Assembly: GCA_965198495.1 (NCBI GenBank)
Contig: CBDAPL010000001.1
Coordinates: 1,860,001-1,924,000 of the forward strand
DNA from: RH-AL1 sp965198495
GTDB lineage: Bacteria > Pseudomonadota > Alphaproteobacteria > Rhizobiales > Beijerinckiaceae
Direction: 5' to 3'
Length of the DNA: 64,000 nt
Shown: piece by piece, positions 31,217-39,007 of the stretch
Position numbering within the stretch: the stretch's first letter is position 1
Layout: the number at the start of each line of letters is the position of its first letter
Position numbers and translations under genes: made by a program
Notes under the pieces: model-generated
What the model was told of the DNA's origin: nothing
What the model saw: the letters and a program-made list of their open reading frames with translations, nothing else
Database searches by the model: none

Positions 31217-31484
31217 TTGTCCTCACCCGCGGCGCGGGGGAGGGGGATCGGGGGCTCGACAGTGGAAGGGGCGCCGGCCGTGCGTATCCTCCCCTGTGCG
31301 GAGCACGGGAGAGGGAGACCGCCGAAGGCGGTGGAGGGGACCCCGGCCGTGCGTATCGTGCGAGGGGTAGCCATCGATGGGTTCGACGTCGGTTCAAGGG
31401 TCCGCCGGCGCCCCCTCCGCCATGCTCCGCATGGTCCCCCTCGCCCGCTGCGCGGGGGAGGATACAGCCGGCGCCTCCGCCACC
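31217..31484. repeat. Composite palindromic repeat cluster between cobW and cobN
   Basis: Fills almost all of the 299-bp gap between cobN and cobW. It contains direct units (GGCGCGGGGGAGGGGGA; CACGGGAGAGGGAGACCGCC) and an inverted unit (GCCCCCTCCGCCATGCTCCG, then GCGCGGGGGAGGATAC), plus a direct 16-bp duplication of CCGGCCGTGCGTATC. Same family as the insertion in cobN. It would be transcribed between cobW and cobN and could form strong mRNA hairpins. Confidence 0.85.
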
Positions 31485-31498
31485 TAGCGGCATCGTCC

Positions 31499-32554
31499 TC
31501 ATGCGGCGAGCGCGTCGCGGATCGCGGCGGCGTCGAGCCCCTTCTCGCCGATCACCACGAGTCGCCCCTGGCGGTCCTCGTTGGTGGCCCAGGCACGGTC
31601 GAAACTCTTCTCGAAGCGCGCGCCGACGCCCTGCACGAGGAGGCGCATCGGTTTGCCTTCTACCGACACGAAGCCCTTCATGCGCAGCACGTCGTGGGTC
31701 TCCGCCACCTTGGCGAGCTTGCGCAGGAAGACCTCCGGCTCGGCGACGGGCGCGATGGATACGACGAAGGAGTCGAAATCGTCGTGGTCGTGGTCGGGCT
31801 CGGCGTCGTGGTGCGACGGGCGGCCGGCGAGGTCGTCCTCGGCCTTGGAGTCCAGGCCGAGCAGCAGCGCCGCGTCGAGCCCGCCGTGGCGGGTCGCGAC
31901 GATCTTCACCGCGCGCGGGATCGCGGCGCGGATCTCCGCCTCGACGCGCGCGCGGGCGGCCTCGTCGATGAGATCCGTCTTGTTCAGGACGATGAGGTCG
32001 GCGCAGAGGAGCTGGTCCTCGTAGACTTCCTCGAGCGGGTTGTCGTGCTCGACGTTGGGGTCGGCGGCCCGCTGGGCGGCGAGCTTCGCCGGGTCATCCG
32101 CGAAGCGCCCGGCGGCGACCGCCGCGCCGTCGACCACCGCGATGACCCCGTCCACCGTGAGGCGGCGGCGCACCTGCGGCCAATCGAAGGCCTTCACCAG
32201 CGGCTTCGGCAGGGCGAGCCCGGAGGTCTCGATGATGATGTGCTCGGGCGGTGGGTCGAGGGCCAGCAGCGTCTCGATGGCCGGCAGGAAATCGTCGGCG
32301 ACGGTGCAGCAGATGCAGCCGTTGGCGAGCTCGATGATGGCGCCTTCATCGCATGTCGCGGCGCCGCAGCCGCGCAGGACCTCGCCGTCGACGCCGATGT
32401 CGCCGAACTCGTTGATCACCAAAGCCAGGCGCCGGCCCCGCGCCGTTTCCAGCACGTGGCGGATCAGCGTCGTCTTGCCGGCGCCGAGGAAGCCGGTGAC
32501 GATGGTGGCGGGGATTTTGGCGAGGTCTTTAGCGAGGCCTAACGGGACGGACAT
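31499..32554 (-). CDS. cobW: CobW-type GTPase metallochaperone
   Basis: 351-residue G3E-family GTPase. Walker A is GFLGAGKTTL (about 21-30), the conserved CxCC metal-binding motif is NGCICCTV (about 78-85), and the guanine motif is NKTD. A His/Asp-rich stretch (PSHHDAEPDHDHDDFD, about 240) and a CobW C-terminal domain follow. CobW is needed for cobalamin synthesis and is thought to supply cobalt to CobN. It is the first gene after the cobalamin riboswitch. ATG 32554 is preceded by GGTGTGGA; longer frames run into the riboswitch. Confidence 0.95.
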   Translation of the reverse strand: MSVPLGLAKDLAKIPATIVTGFLGAGKTTLIRHVLETARGRRLALVINEFGDIGVDGEVLRGCGAATCDEGAIIELANGCICCTVADDFLPAIETLLALDPPPEHIIIETSGLALPKPLVKAFDWPQVRRRLTVDGVIAVVDGAAVAAGRFADDPAKLAAQRAADPNVEHDNPLEEVYEDQLLCADLIVLNKTDLIDEAARARVEAEIRAAIPRAVKIVATRHGGLDAALLLGLDSKAEDDLAGRPSHHDAEPDHDHDDFDSFVVSIAPVAEPEVFLRKLAKVAETHDVLRMKGFVSVEGKPMRLLVQGVGARFEKSFDRAWATNEDRQGRLVVIGEKGLDAAAIRDALAA

Positions 32555-32674
32555 TCCACACCTTCGTCGTCGCGCGCCGCGCGGGTACAAGGTGTGACGA
32601 CAGAGCGCCCGGCCGGGGCTGGCGCCGGCGGGCATCGATCCGGCGTGGGACACCCCGCCCCGCCATCCTCGATT

Positions 32675-32872
32675 CGCACGGCAGGTCTCCTGGCTCGCGG
32701 ATTGATCGACGCGCGCCGCCTTCCCGGTCACCCAGTGGCTGAGTCTTTCGACTCCTGGCGCGCCTCTCCGCCGACAGTTGCGGGGGCAGCCGCGGCTTGG
32801 GCCGCCACCCGTGAAGGATCGCCGCCGCACCGCATTCCCTCTTAGCCCTCCGACAGAGGGACCGATGCGAGC
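32675..32872 (-). promoter_or_regulatory. Cobalamin riboswitch
   Basis: Read on the minus strand, the AdoCbl riboswitch landmarks appear in order: GGTCCCTCTGTCGGAGGG with GCTAAGAGGGAATGCGGTGC at the 5' side, GCTGCCCCCGCAACTGT, the B12 box GCCACTGG, GACCGGGAAGGCGGCGCG, and the closing segment GCGAGCCAGGAGACCTGCC. It lies about 120 bases upstream of cobW. High adenosylcobalamin should lower expression of cobW-cobN-cobG-cobJ and any read-through genes. Confidence 0.94.
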
Positions 32873-32939
32873 GCGCACCGTACGCCGGGCGCCCGGCGTG
32901 TCAATGGCGCGGGCCGGCCCTATCGCTTCTTGCCAGGCC

Positions 32940-33263
32940 CTACGGTTTCTTGCCCGATCCGCTCAGGCTGTTGCTGCCGCCCTGCGGCAGCGCCGCGCTG
33001 CCGGAGCCGCCGGACGTGCCCTTGCCCATCGCGTTGGCGCCGCTCTTGCCCTTTGCATTGTCACCTTTGGAGTCATCGCCATTGGAGTGATCGCCTTTGG
33101 AGTGATCGCCTTTGGAGTGATCGCCTTTGGCCTTGGCGGCGGCGGCCTGCCCGGCCATGCTCGCGCCGGGGTCGCCGTTGGCCTGGGCGCGGACCGGCGC
33201 GGCAGGCGGCAGGAGGAGCGCGGCGACACCGCAGAACATGATGACGCGGGCGTTGACGGGCAT
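32940..33263 (-). CDS. Small secreted protein with KGDHS repeats
   Basis: 107-residue protein: signal peptide to about AAPVRAQA (residue 27), then a hydrophilic Gly/Ser/Lys/Asp region with five pentapeptide units of the type KGDHS/KGDNA. It has no hydrophobic core and is probably disordered. ATG 33263 follows a GAGGAG ribosome site. Found next to the riboswitch but pointing the same way as cobW, so its own promoter lies in the gap with the cupin gene. Function unknown; a metal-binding role for the Asp/His repeats is only a guess. Confidence 0.65.
   Translation of the reverse strand: MPVNARVIMFCGVAALLLPPAAPVRAQANGDPGASMAGQAAAAKAKGDHSKGDHSKGDHSNGDDSKGDNAKGKSGANAMGKGTSGGSGSAALPQGGSNSLSGSGKKP
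33064..33130 (-). repeat. 15-bp tandem repeat, about 4.5 copies
   Basis: Unit CCTTTGGAGTGATCG, with two slightly changed copies at the left end and two near-identical ones at the right. It encodes the KGDHS units of the secreted protein. Near-identity at third positions points to recent slippage. Confidence 0.85.
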
Positions 33264-33416
33264 GGCGGACTCCTCGGCGGATGACACGCCGCAAAGCCAC
33301 CGCGCGCACGCTTGTTCCAGCCGCGCACGCTTGACCCAGCCGCGCGCGCTGTTCCAGCCGCGAGAATGGCGGAACCTTGGCCGGAGCCTCAACTTGCTAC
33401 TTTTTGGGAGAAAACC

Positions 33417-33761
33417 ATGACGATCGTCACCATCGACAGCACCAAGGCCACATCGGGCGAGGACGGAGAGATTTCGCTCGCCGCCGGCGCCAGCATGTCC
33501 ATGCGGATGTGGCGCGACGAGGCGCCCCACGACAAGCAGCCCCACCGCAGCCCCTACGAAACGCTGGGCTACGTGATCGCCGGCAGGGCGGAGCTAACAA
33601 TCGAGGGCGAGAGCGTGCCGCTCGCGCCCGGCACCTCGTGGCTCGTGCCGGCCCATGCCGAGCACACCTACCGCATCATCGAGCGCTTCACGGCGGTCGA
33701 ATGCACGGCACCGCCGCAGAAGCGTCCGGTCGACGCGGGGCAGGGCGGGAGCAACACGTGA
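33417..33761 (+). CDS. Cupin-domain protein
   Basis: 114-residue single-domain beta-barrel cupin. Motif 1 is around SPYETLGYVIAGRAELTIEG and motif 2 around LVPAHAEHTYRIIE. Some usual metal ligands are kept (H in PHRSPYE and PAHAEHTY). Substrate not predictable. ATG 33417 has a TTGGGAG ribosome site. Its TGA overlaps the GTG of the next gene. Confidence 0.85.
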   Translation: MTIVTIDSTKATSGEDGEISLAAGASMSMRMWRDEAPHDKQPHRSPYETLGYVIAGRAELTIEGESVPLAPGTSWLVPAHAEHTYRIIERFTAVECTAPPQKRPVDAGQGGSNT

Positions 33762-33931
33762 CGCGTGCCCTTCTCGCCGCGCTCCTCGTGCTGAGCGTCG
33801 CCACCCCCGCCGGCGCCGACGGCCGCAAGGGCTCGCACCGCGTCGGCGGCGCCGGCCCGCACGGCCGCGGCAGCCACTACGCCGGCGGCCACCGCCCCGG
33901 CGCGGTGCGCCGGCTGCTCAAGAAGTTGTAA
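33758..33931 (+). CDS. Small exported basic protein, 57 aa
   Basis: Starts at GTG 33758, overlapping the cupin stop (GTGA). A signal peptide (VTRALLAALLVLSVATPAGA) is followed by about 37 mature residues rich in Gly, His and Arg, ending RRLLKKL. Likely co-expressed with the cupin gene. Function unknown. Confidence 0.55.
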   Translation: MTRALLAALLVLSVATPAGADGRKGSHRVGGAGPHGRGSHYAGGHRPGAVRRLLKKL

Positions 33932-33939
33932 CTGAGCAA

Positions 33940-35733
33940 TTAGGTCAGATGGGCCGATCGCTTGGCCCGCGCCACCACCTCTTCCGGCGTCGGCGGGTTG
34001 GCCGGATGCCAGGAGAGGCAGATCGGTGTGCGCACCTTCACCGGCTTACCGCCATCGCCGGTCTTGAAGTAAAACTCGCCGGTCTTGAGCTTGCCGAGGT
34101 CGTCCGCCTTGCCACCCGAGGCCGCGATGAGATCCTGCGCCGCCCCGATCGTCGCTGGCGCGTTCTGCTTGCCGAGGAACTGCGTGGTGCAGTTCGAGAC
34201 GACCTTGTTGTCGATCCCCTTTGGCGCCTGCGTCACCACGATCATGCCGAGCCCGTACTTGCGCGCCTGCGCCACCAGCGTCACGCCGCTGGTCTTCGAC
34301 AGCGCGCCAGCGCCCGACGGGATGAAGGTCTGCGCCTCGTCGATGACGTAGAGCATGCCGGTCTTAGAGGGATGCTTCTTGATCCAGCCGAACAGCGTCA
34401 TCTGCAGCCGATTGACGAAATCCTCCTTGGCCTCGTTGGAGGCGAGACCGGAGAGGTTGACGACCGAGACGCGGGTACGCGTCGCGTCGGGACCGAAGAA
34501 CAGCAGCTTGGGGTCGAGCACCGGCCCCGTCGCCTTCAGCAGCGGGTTGGTGGCGATCGAGGCCTTAAGCTCATCCGCCATCTTCGCGGCGATGCTCTCG
34601 GCCTTGCCGATGCCGCTGACGCCCTCCGGCAGATCCTCGAGGAAGGCGATCATGTCCTGCAGCGAGCCGCCTTTGGTCGCGAAGGCGCGGAGCGCGTCCG
34701 AGAGCACGCCTTTCTTGAGGTTGGTCTTGGCGTCGGCCAGAGGCCCCAGCGTGTCCAAAGCCATGGTGACGGCCTGCGCCCGCTCGTCGGGGTCGTCGCC
34801 GACCGCGGAAAAATCCGGCAGCACCGAGAGGAACAGCGGATTGCCGGCGTGGATGCCCGGCGTCCAGACCACTACCTCGACGGTGGCGGCGTAGCGCTTC
34901 GCCTTGGCCGCATCCGCGTCGTCGAACCCGGCCGGCCGTTCCGGCCAGGCGTCTCCCAGCCGCGACAGGTCGTTGTTGGGATCGATGACGATGGCCGGAA
35001 TGCCCGCCAGCGCCGCCTCCTCGACGATGCGCCGCAGCAGCACCGTTTTGCCCGACCCCGCCCCGGCGATGATCGCCGTGTGCTTCGGCAGCATAGTGGT
35101 TGGGAGGTCGACCGGTTGATCCCCGGCGACGCGATGCCCGACGGGAATGGTGTCGGGCGACGTCGGTGCGGAAACGTGCGTCGGAGGGGTCGTGGCTGGC
35201 AACTCCTCGGCCGGCGGTGTCGCCAGGACGGGCGCCGGGGCGGGCGTGACCGCCACATCCGGAGCCGCTTCTCCAACGCCCTCATGGTGAGGAGGCCGAA
35301 GGCCGTCTCGAACCACGAGGGCTTCGGGAGGCGCCACCTCGACCGGCGGCACGACGCCTTGCTTCGCCGCCTCGCCCGCCTCGCCGGGGATCGGCGGCGG
35401 ACACAGCCCCGCCGCCTTGAAGAAAGCGGTCTCGCAGAGCGGCTTGCGCTCGATCAGCCAGCGCTCGAACGCGTCGTAGCGGCTCTCGGCCAGCGCCGCG
35501 TCGCGCATCTGGCGCAAGGCGACGAAGGTGCGCAGATCGTCATCGCTTGGGTCGATCAGGATGCCGCCCGCCGCGCGAAAGGTGTCGAAAAGCTCTTTGG
35601 TCTTTTTTCCACTCGGCGCCAGGCCGCGCCTAACGATAATTAGATAGCGGTCGTGGAATTTAGGATCAACTCCTGATGCCGTGAGCGCGGCCTTAAATCT
35701 AGAACAAAGAGCTACTGCGTTGCTATGTTGCAA
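33940..35733 (-). CDS. HerA/FtsK-like ATPase region (intact C-terminal part of a larger gene)
   Basis: 597 codons open from a TTG. Walker A GAGSGKT (about 224-230), Walker B LYVIDEAQ (about 461-468) and a VTQAPKGIDNKVVSNCTTQF segment place it among HerA-type DNA-pumping or translocating ATPases. The first 110 residues (RFKAALTASGVDPKFHDRYL, then SDDDLRTFVALRQM) belong to a separate domain. In the same phase good coding sequence continues upstream of the TTG (LHGRLTFVNHLKSDNERYY), so 35733 is not a real start. The ancestral gene began at about 37209 (about 1089 codons). Residues 110-200 are a Pro/Ala linker that includes a palindromic repeat. Confidence 0.8.
   Translation of the reverse strand: MQHSNAVALCSRFKAALTASGVDPKFHDRYLIIVRRGLAPSGKKTKELFDTFRAAGGILIDPSDDDLRTFVALRQMRDAALAESRYDAFERWLIERKPLCETAFFKAAGLCPPPIPGEAGEAAKQGVVPPVEVAPPEALVVRDGLRPPHHEGVGEAAPDVAVTPAPAPVLATPPAEELPATTPPTHVSAPTSPDTIPVGHRVAGDQPVDLPTTMLPKHTAIIAGAGSGKTVLLRRIVEEAALAGIPAIVIDPNNDLSRLGDAWPERPAGFDDADAAKAKRYAATVEVVVWTPGIHAGNPLFLSVLPDFSAVGDDPDERAQAVTMALDTLGPLADAKTNLKKGVLSDALRAFATKGGSLQDMIAFLEDLPEGVSGIGKAESIAAKMADELKASIATNPLLKATGPVLDPKLLFFGPDATRTRVSVVNLSGLASNEAKEDFVNRLQMTLFGWIKKHPSKTGMLYVIDEAQTFIPSGAGALSKTSGVTLVAQARKYGLGMIVVTQAPKGIDNKVVSNCTTQFLGKQNAPATIGAAQDLIAASGGKADDLGKLKTGEFYFKTGDGGKPVKVRTPICLSWHPANPPTPEEVVARAKRSAHLT
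35279..35320. repeat. Palindromic repeat inserted in the ATPase linker
   Basis: CCTCATGGTGAGGAGG pairs imperfectly with CGTCTCGAACCACGAGG around an inner GGCCGAAGGCC hairpin. This is a common Rhizobiales dispersed palindrome. It is read in frame as VVRDGLRPPHHEG. Confidence 0.8.
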
Positions 35734-37209
35734 CGCGCGAAAACAGTAATAACGCTCGTTATCGCTTTTCAGATGATTTACAAACGTGAGGCGGCCGTGA
35801 AGCGGCGGTGTCTTCTGCGCCGGATCGGCTTTGGAAAATACATCGTAGAGTCATCGCATGCCGGTATTTGCTTCGCGTAAAGATCGAAAGTATCGCGTAG
35901 CAGCATGCCAAGCTCGCCGTCGTCTTTGTCGTCGAAAAGACCGTCGAGAGGAGCTCCTGAGGATATTCTTGTGAGCGCGTCATCTAGAGAATTTGCAAAG
36001 AAAGGCTCTACGCCCTTTATCGATGGCTGTGGCTCGGGATTGAGCGTTAAACAGAGGGAAACCCCACCATCCGACAAACATCTTTTTCGGTGCGCATCAC
36101 ATCGCATCAGGATAGTTCGCGGAGTCATGCCCCTGGACGCGCTTTGTATCGCAGCCTCTGTAAACGGCCAGATTGCTGTAGGAGGCGAAAAAGAAACTTT
36201 TTTACAAGCGAGCGCTAGACGTTCTTCAATCAGCTTTCTGACAAACTGGTCGCCGTGCATCAATTTCAAGATTTGAGGCGTATCAAAACTTTGCTCCAGT
36301 GAAGCAGGATTACTAGTTGTAAGTCTCGTCCAGTTACTGAGAAGGCAGGTCGCGCAGGACCAAACCTCGCCCCATCAAACGCGTAAGGTCAAGAATACCT
36401 CCGCTCTAATAAACTTAAAAACGGATCTTTATCTCCAATCCCATGCTTTCGCCGGATGCAGACGACGTAAGCACTCCATCTATTTGGTCGATTGCTATCT
36501 ATCGTTGGAGCGGCTAACCCCATCACCCAAAGCAAGCCCTTAACAATCTCAACAGGCGGCAATGGTGAGCTCAAAAAGCCAAGATCCTTGCGCTGCGTCT
36601 CATCCACCTCGTAGCCTTGCAGCCAAGAGTGAGCGACGCCGACAGTGGCAAGGTCATGCGACCGGAGGTAAGAGACCGCTCTGAAAATATCTTGATACCT
36701 TAAAGCCCTGTCGACGATGTCCTTTTCAACAAAAGCGCTCCGACTAGGAGATCAACGACCTTTCTGAGGTCTATCGAGGGGCTGTCGAATGCGCTCGCAA
36801 CTTGTTCTTCGATCCTTAAGTAGCGAGCGACGCCGGCGATCACGCCTTCGTATTGGCGCTGTCCATTTGGCATCTGTTGCAGCAATGAAGTGACGAAACT
36901 TAGGGCTGCGCTTCTTCCAAAAGTCAGTAATGCCGACCACATCTATGAGCACAAACCAGCACCCGTGCGCGCAAGCCTTTACGTCGCAAAACACTTACTA
37001 CATGGGTTTTGCCGATGCCTGCTTGTCCGAGAAACGCGCGGCCGGGAGGATTACCAGCTTTCTCGAGCTTTTTTAGGTCGGCAATGACAGCCTCGACGAG
37101 ACTGTCATTTGGGCCCTGCATCCAAGATGCCCTCATTGCTCCAAACACTGTCGAGCGAGTAAACCCATCCAAAATCAACGTCTTGCACTACTTGCAACTC
37201 TTTGTTCAT
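35734..37209 (-). pseudogene. AAA-type ATPase N-terminal half of the same gene, multiply frameshifted
   Basis: Starts at ATG 37209 (MNKELQVVQDVDFGWVYSLD), overlapping the stop of the gene before it. Following the coding phase by eye through about seven single-base shifts gives one continuous protein: Walker A GRAFLGQAGIGKTH, then WFVLIDVVGITDFW, SFVTSLLQQMPNGQRQYE, SHDLATVGVAHSWLQGYEVD, a Walker B-like AIDQIDGV, LMHGDQFVRKLIEERLALAC, and on into the HerA-like part. I found no nonsense substitutions within the correct phases. GC is clearly lower than the surroundings. It is a decaying gene or an error-rich stretch of assembly. Confidence 0.7.
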
Positions 37210-37388
37210 GACGCGATCCATAAAACGTGAAAGGGTTCACCGAGCGGGGTTAAAGGCGGCTTCTCGGTCGGCAGCATCGATCTGGCTTTGGGTCGTCGTG
37301 CCGCATCAGTGAAGCCTTCTTGTCACCGGCAAGAATGCGACTGAGACCAGCATCGACGATTGCGCGATCGAGATCTCCTAATTCGCGC
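37206..37388 (-). pseudogene. Displaced C-terminus of the coiled-coil gene
   Basis: After the 37389 stop, the expected protein continues in other phases: ESKNEIVKLARLRRELGDLD, then IDAADREAAFNPA, then GEPFHVLWIAS ending in TGA 37206-37208. That stop overlaps the ATG of the dual-ATPase gene (ATGA). At least three one-base shifts are needed. The intact gene would be about 281 codons. Confidence 0.6.
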
Positions 37389-38051
37389 CTAAGGCGCGCG
37401 AGTTTGACAATCTCGTTTTTCGATTCCGCCGGTGATCGCGAGGTAGGCCTCGCCGATGCGCTTGCGCAGCGCGGCGGGCGTCGGTGCCCTCGGCTTGGCA
37501 GGCTTGCGCTTCGTGGCCGGCTTAGCTTCCGCCGCGCGCGCCTTCGTCTCGGCCTTTTCCCGCTTCTCGCGGGCAAGCCGCTCTTTCTTCTCGCTTGCCG
37601 CTCGCTCCTTGGCTTCTTTCGCCTCGGCCTTCTCCCGCTTCTCGCGCGCGACGCGCTCGGCCTTCTCCTCCGCCGCCCGCTGCTTCTCCTCGGCGGCCTT
37701 CCGCTTGGCAGCCATCTCCGGAGTCTCAGGCTTGGTGCCGATGAAGTCGGCGAGCGTCTCGCCTGATCGCGCGAGATGATCGCCGAGACGCGCGAGCAGG
37801 TCGTGCAGCGTCCCGTGAGCCGTGGGCAGCTCTGCGGCGAGGTGGCCGCTGGCCCAGCCCCAACCGGCATCGCTGAGGGCGAGATAGTAGGTCCTGCCTT
37901 CCTTAACCATTCCGATCAGCTTCGCGCCCACCAATGCCTCGCGATCCGCCTTGCTGGGCGCCGGCATCAGCTCCGCCTGAGCGCACTCACCATGGCGGGC
38001 CAGCAGACCGAACAGCAGCAGGGCCTGGGTGGGGGATGGTTCGAAGCTCAT
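37389..38051 (-). CDS. Winged-helix-like and coiled-coil protein of the nuclease/ATPase cassette
   Basis: The N-terminal 100 residues (TQALLLFGLLARHGECAQAE, then KEGRTYYLALSDAGWGWA) look like a winged-helix domain. Next is about 90 residues of Lys/Glu/Ala coiled coil (KRKAAEEKQRAAEEKAERVA and similar repeats), a basic stretch (TKRKPAKPRAPTPAALRKRI), and the start of a conserved C-terminus. Start ATG 38051 overlaps the nuclease stop (ATGA). The real gene should end at 37206; see the displaced C-terminus entry. A DNA-binding or scaffolding subunit is the natural inference. No named family recognised. Confidence 0.7.
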   Translation of the reverse strand: MSFEPSPTQALLLFGLLARHGECAQAELMPAPSKADREALVGAKLIGMVKEGRTYYLALSDAGWGWASGHLAAELPTAHGTLHDLLARLGDHLARSGETLADFIGTKPETPEMAAKRKAAEEKQRAAEEKAERVAREKREKAEAKEAKERAASEKKERLAREKREKAETKARAAEAKPATKRKPAKPRAPTPAALRKRIGEAYLAITGGIEKRDCQTRAP

Positions 38052-39007
38052 GCAGGGGCTCTTCGCAGGTTGACGACGCGGCGCACCTTGTCGAGGGTGC
38101 GGGCGAGGTCGAGTTCGACCTCGGCGTTGGTGAGGCGCAAAACCAAATAGCCGGCGACCAGCAGTTCGTAGTCGCGGTGGCGGTCGGCGCCGTAGGTGGG
38201 GTCGCGCTCGTGTTCGAGGCCGTCGAGCTCGACGACCACCTTGCCTTGCGCCCACAGCAGGTCGACGCGGGGCGTGAAGGCCGGGCCGAGGCGCAGCGTG
38301 ACCTCGTTGGCGAACAGGCCGGCGAGATCGGGCGCGTCGCGTAGGGCCGCGCGCATGCGCCGCTCGACGGCGCTGCCGCGCGGACCGGGCGAAACCGGAG
38401 GGACGAGACGCGCGACGGCCGATGGCGGCGGAGCTGGGGTGAGAACGAGCGCCCCATGAAGGACGCGATCCCATGGCGCCTCCAACGGAGGCATTTCGGG
38501 CAGCAGTGCGATAGCGGCGGCGCCATGGCGGCAGGCCCATTCCAAAGTCGCGATCAGCGGCGCCGCGCGCTCGGCGCAGTGCGCATCCAGCGGGAACAGA
38601 AGGATCGGCGCACCGGCGGCGGGGTAAAGCGCACGGAACTGAGTCGCGGCCGGCACGCGCTGGCTGAAGCGCGGCCGGCGACCGGCTGCGGCGAGGCGGT
38701 CAGCCGCGCGGCGCCAGGGCGCGAGCGGCGAGGGCGGCCAAGCCGGCCAAGTGGCAAGCGCGAGATCCGCAAGGTCGTCGAGGATAGCGGTAAAAGCAGC
38801 CTCAAACCTGGCAGCGTTGGCGAGATCGAGCCGAAGCAGAGACGGCAGCTCCGGCGGAAGCTGGGCGGCAAGCCCGAGGGCGTCGAGTCCGACGAGGGTG
38901 AGCGAACGCCCTGACATCAACTGCAGAAGCCTTCGGGCGAGCTCGCGCGTTTCCGCTTCGCGATCCGAAACGGCGACAGACTCGAACAAGACCATTGGCT
39001 TGTGCAA
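38048..39007 (-). CDS. DUF559/Vsr-like endonuclease-domain protein
   Basis: About 319 residues. The first 200 have no family I recognise. The C-terminal 115 are a DUF559 domain of the PD-(D/E)xK/Vsr superfamily: VERRMRAALRDAP, NEVTLRLGPAFTPRVDLLW (active-site Asp), VVVELDGLEHE (Glu and Asp) and HRDYELLVAGYLVLRLTNAE. TTG 39007 or ATG 38995 may be the start; neither has a good ribosome site. It is the first gene of the three-gene cassette. Confidence 0.82.
   Translation of the reverse strand: MHKPMVLFESVAVSDREAETRELARRLLQLMSGRSLTLVGLDALGLAAQLPPELPSLLRLDLANAARFEAAFTAILDDLADLALATWPAWPPSPLAPWRRAADRLAAAGRRPRFSQRVPAATQFRALYPAAGAPILLFPLDAHCAERAAPLIATLEWACRHGAAAIALLPEMPPLEAPWDRVLHGALVLTPAPPPSAVARLVPPVSPGPRGSAVERRMRAALRDAPDLAGLFANEVTLRLGPAFTPRVDLLWAQGKVVVELDGLEHERDPTYGADRHRDYELLVAGYLVLRLTNAEVELDLARTLDKVRRVVNLRRAPA

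Noticed and set aside
29166..31370. 734-codon plus-strand frame opposite cobN
   Set aside because: Antisense shadow in very GC-rich DNA; no motifs, whereas cobN on the other strand has clear family motifs.
33064..33130. 15-bp repeats considered as an iteron-type origin
   Set aside because: They lie inside a coding frame and encode pentapeptide repeats; no replication gene nearby.
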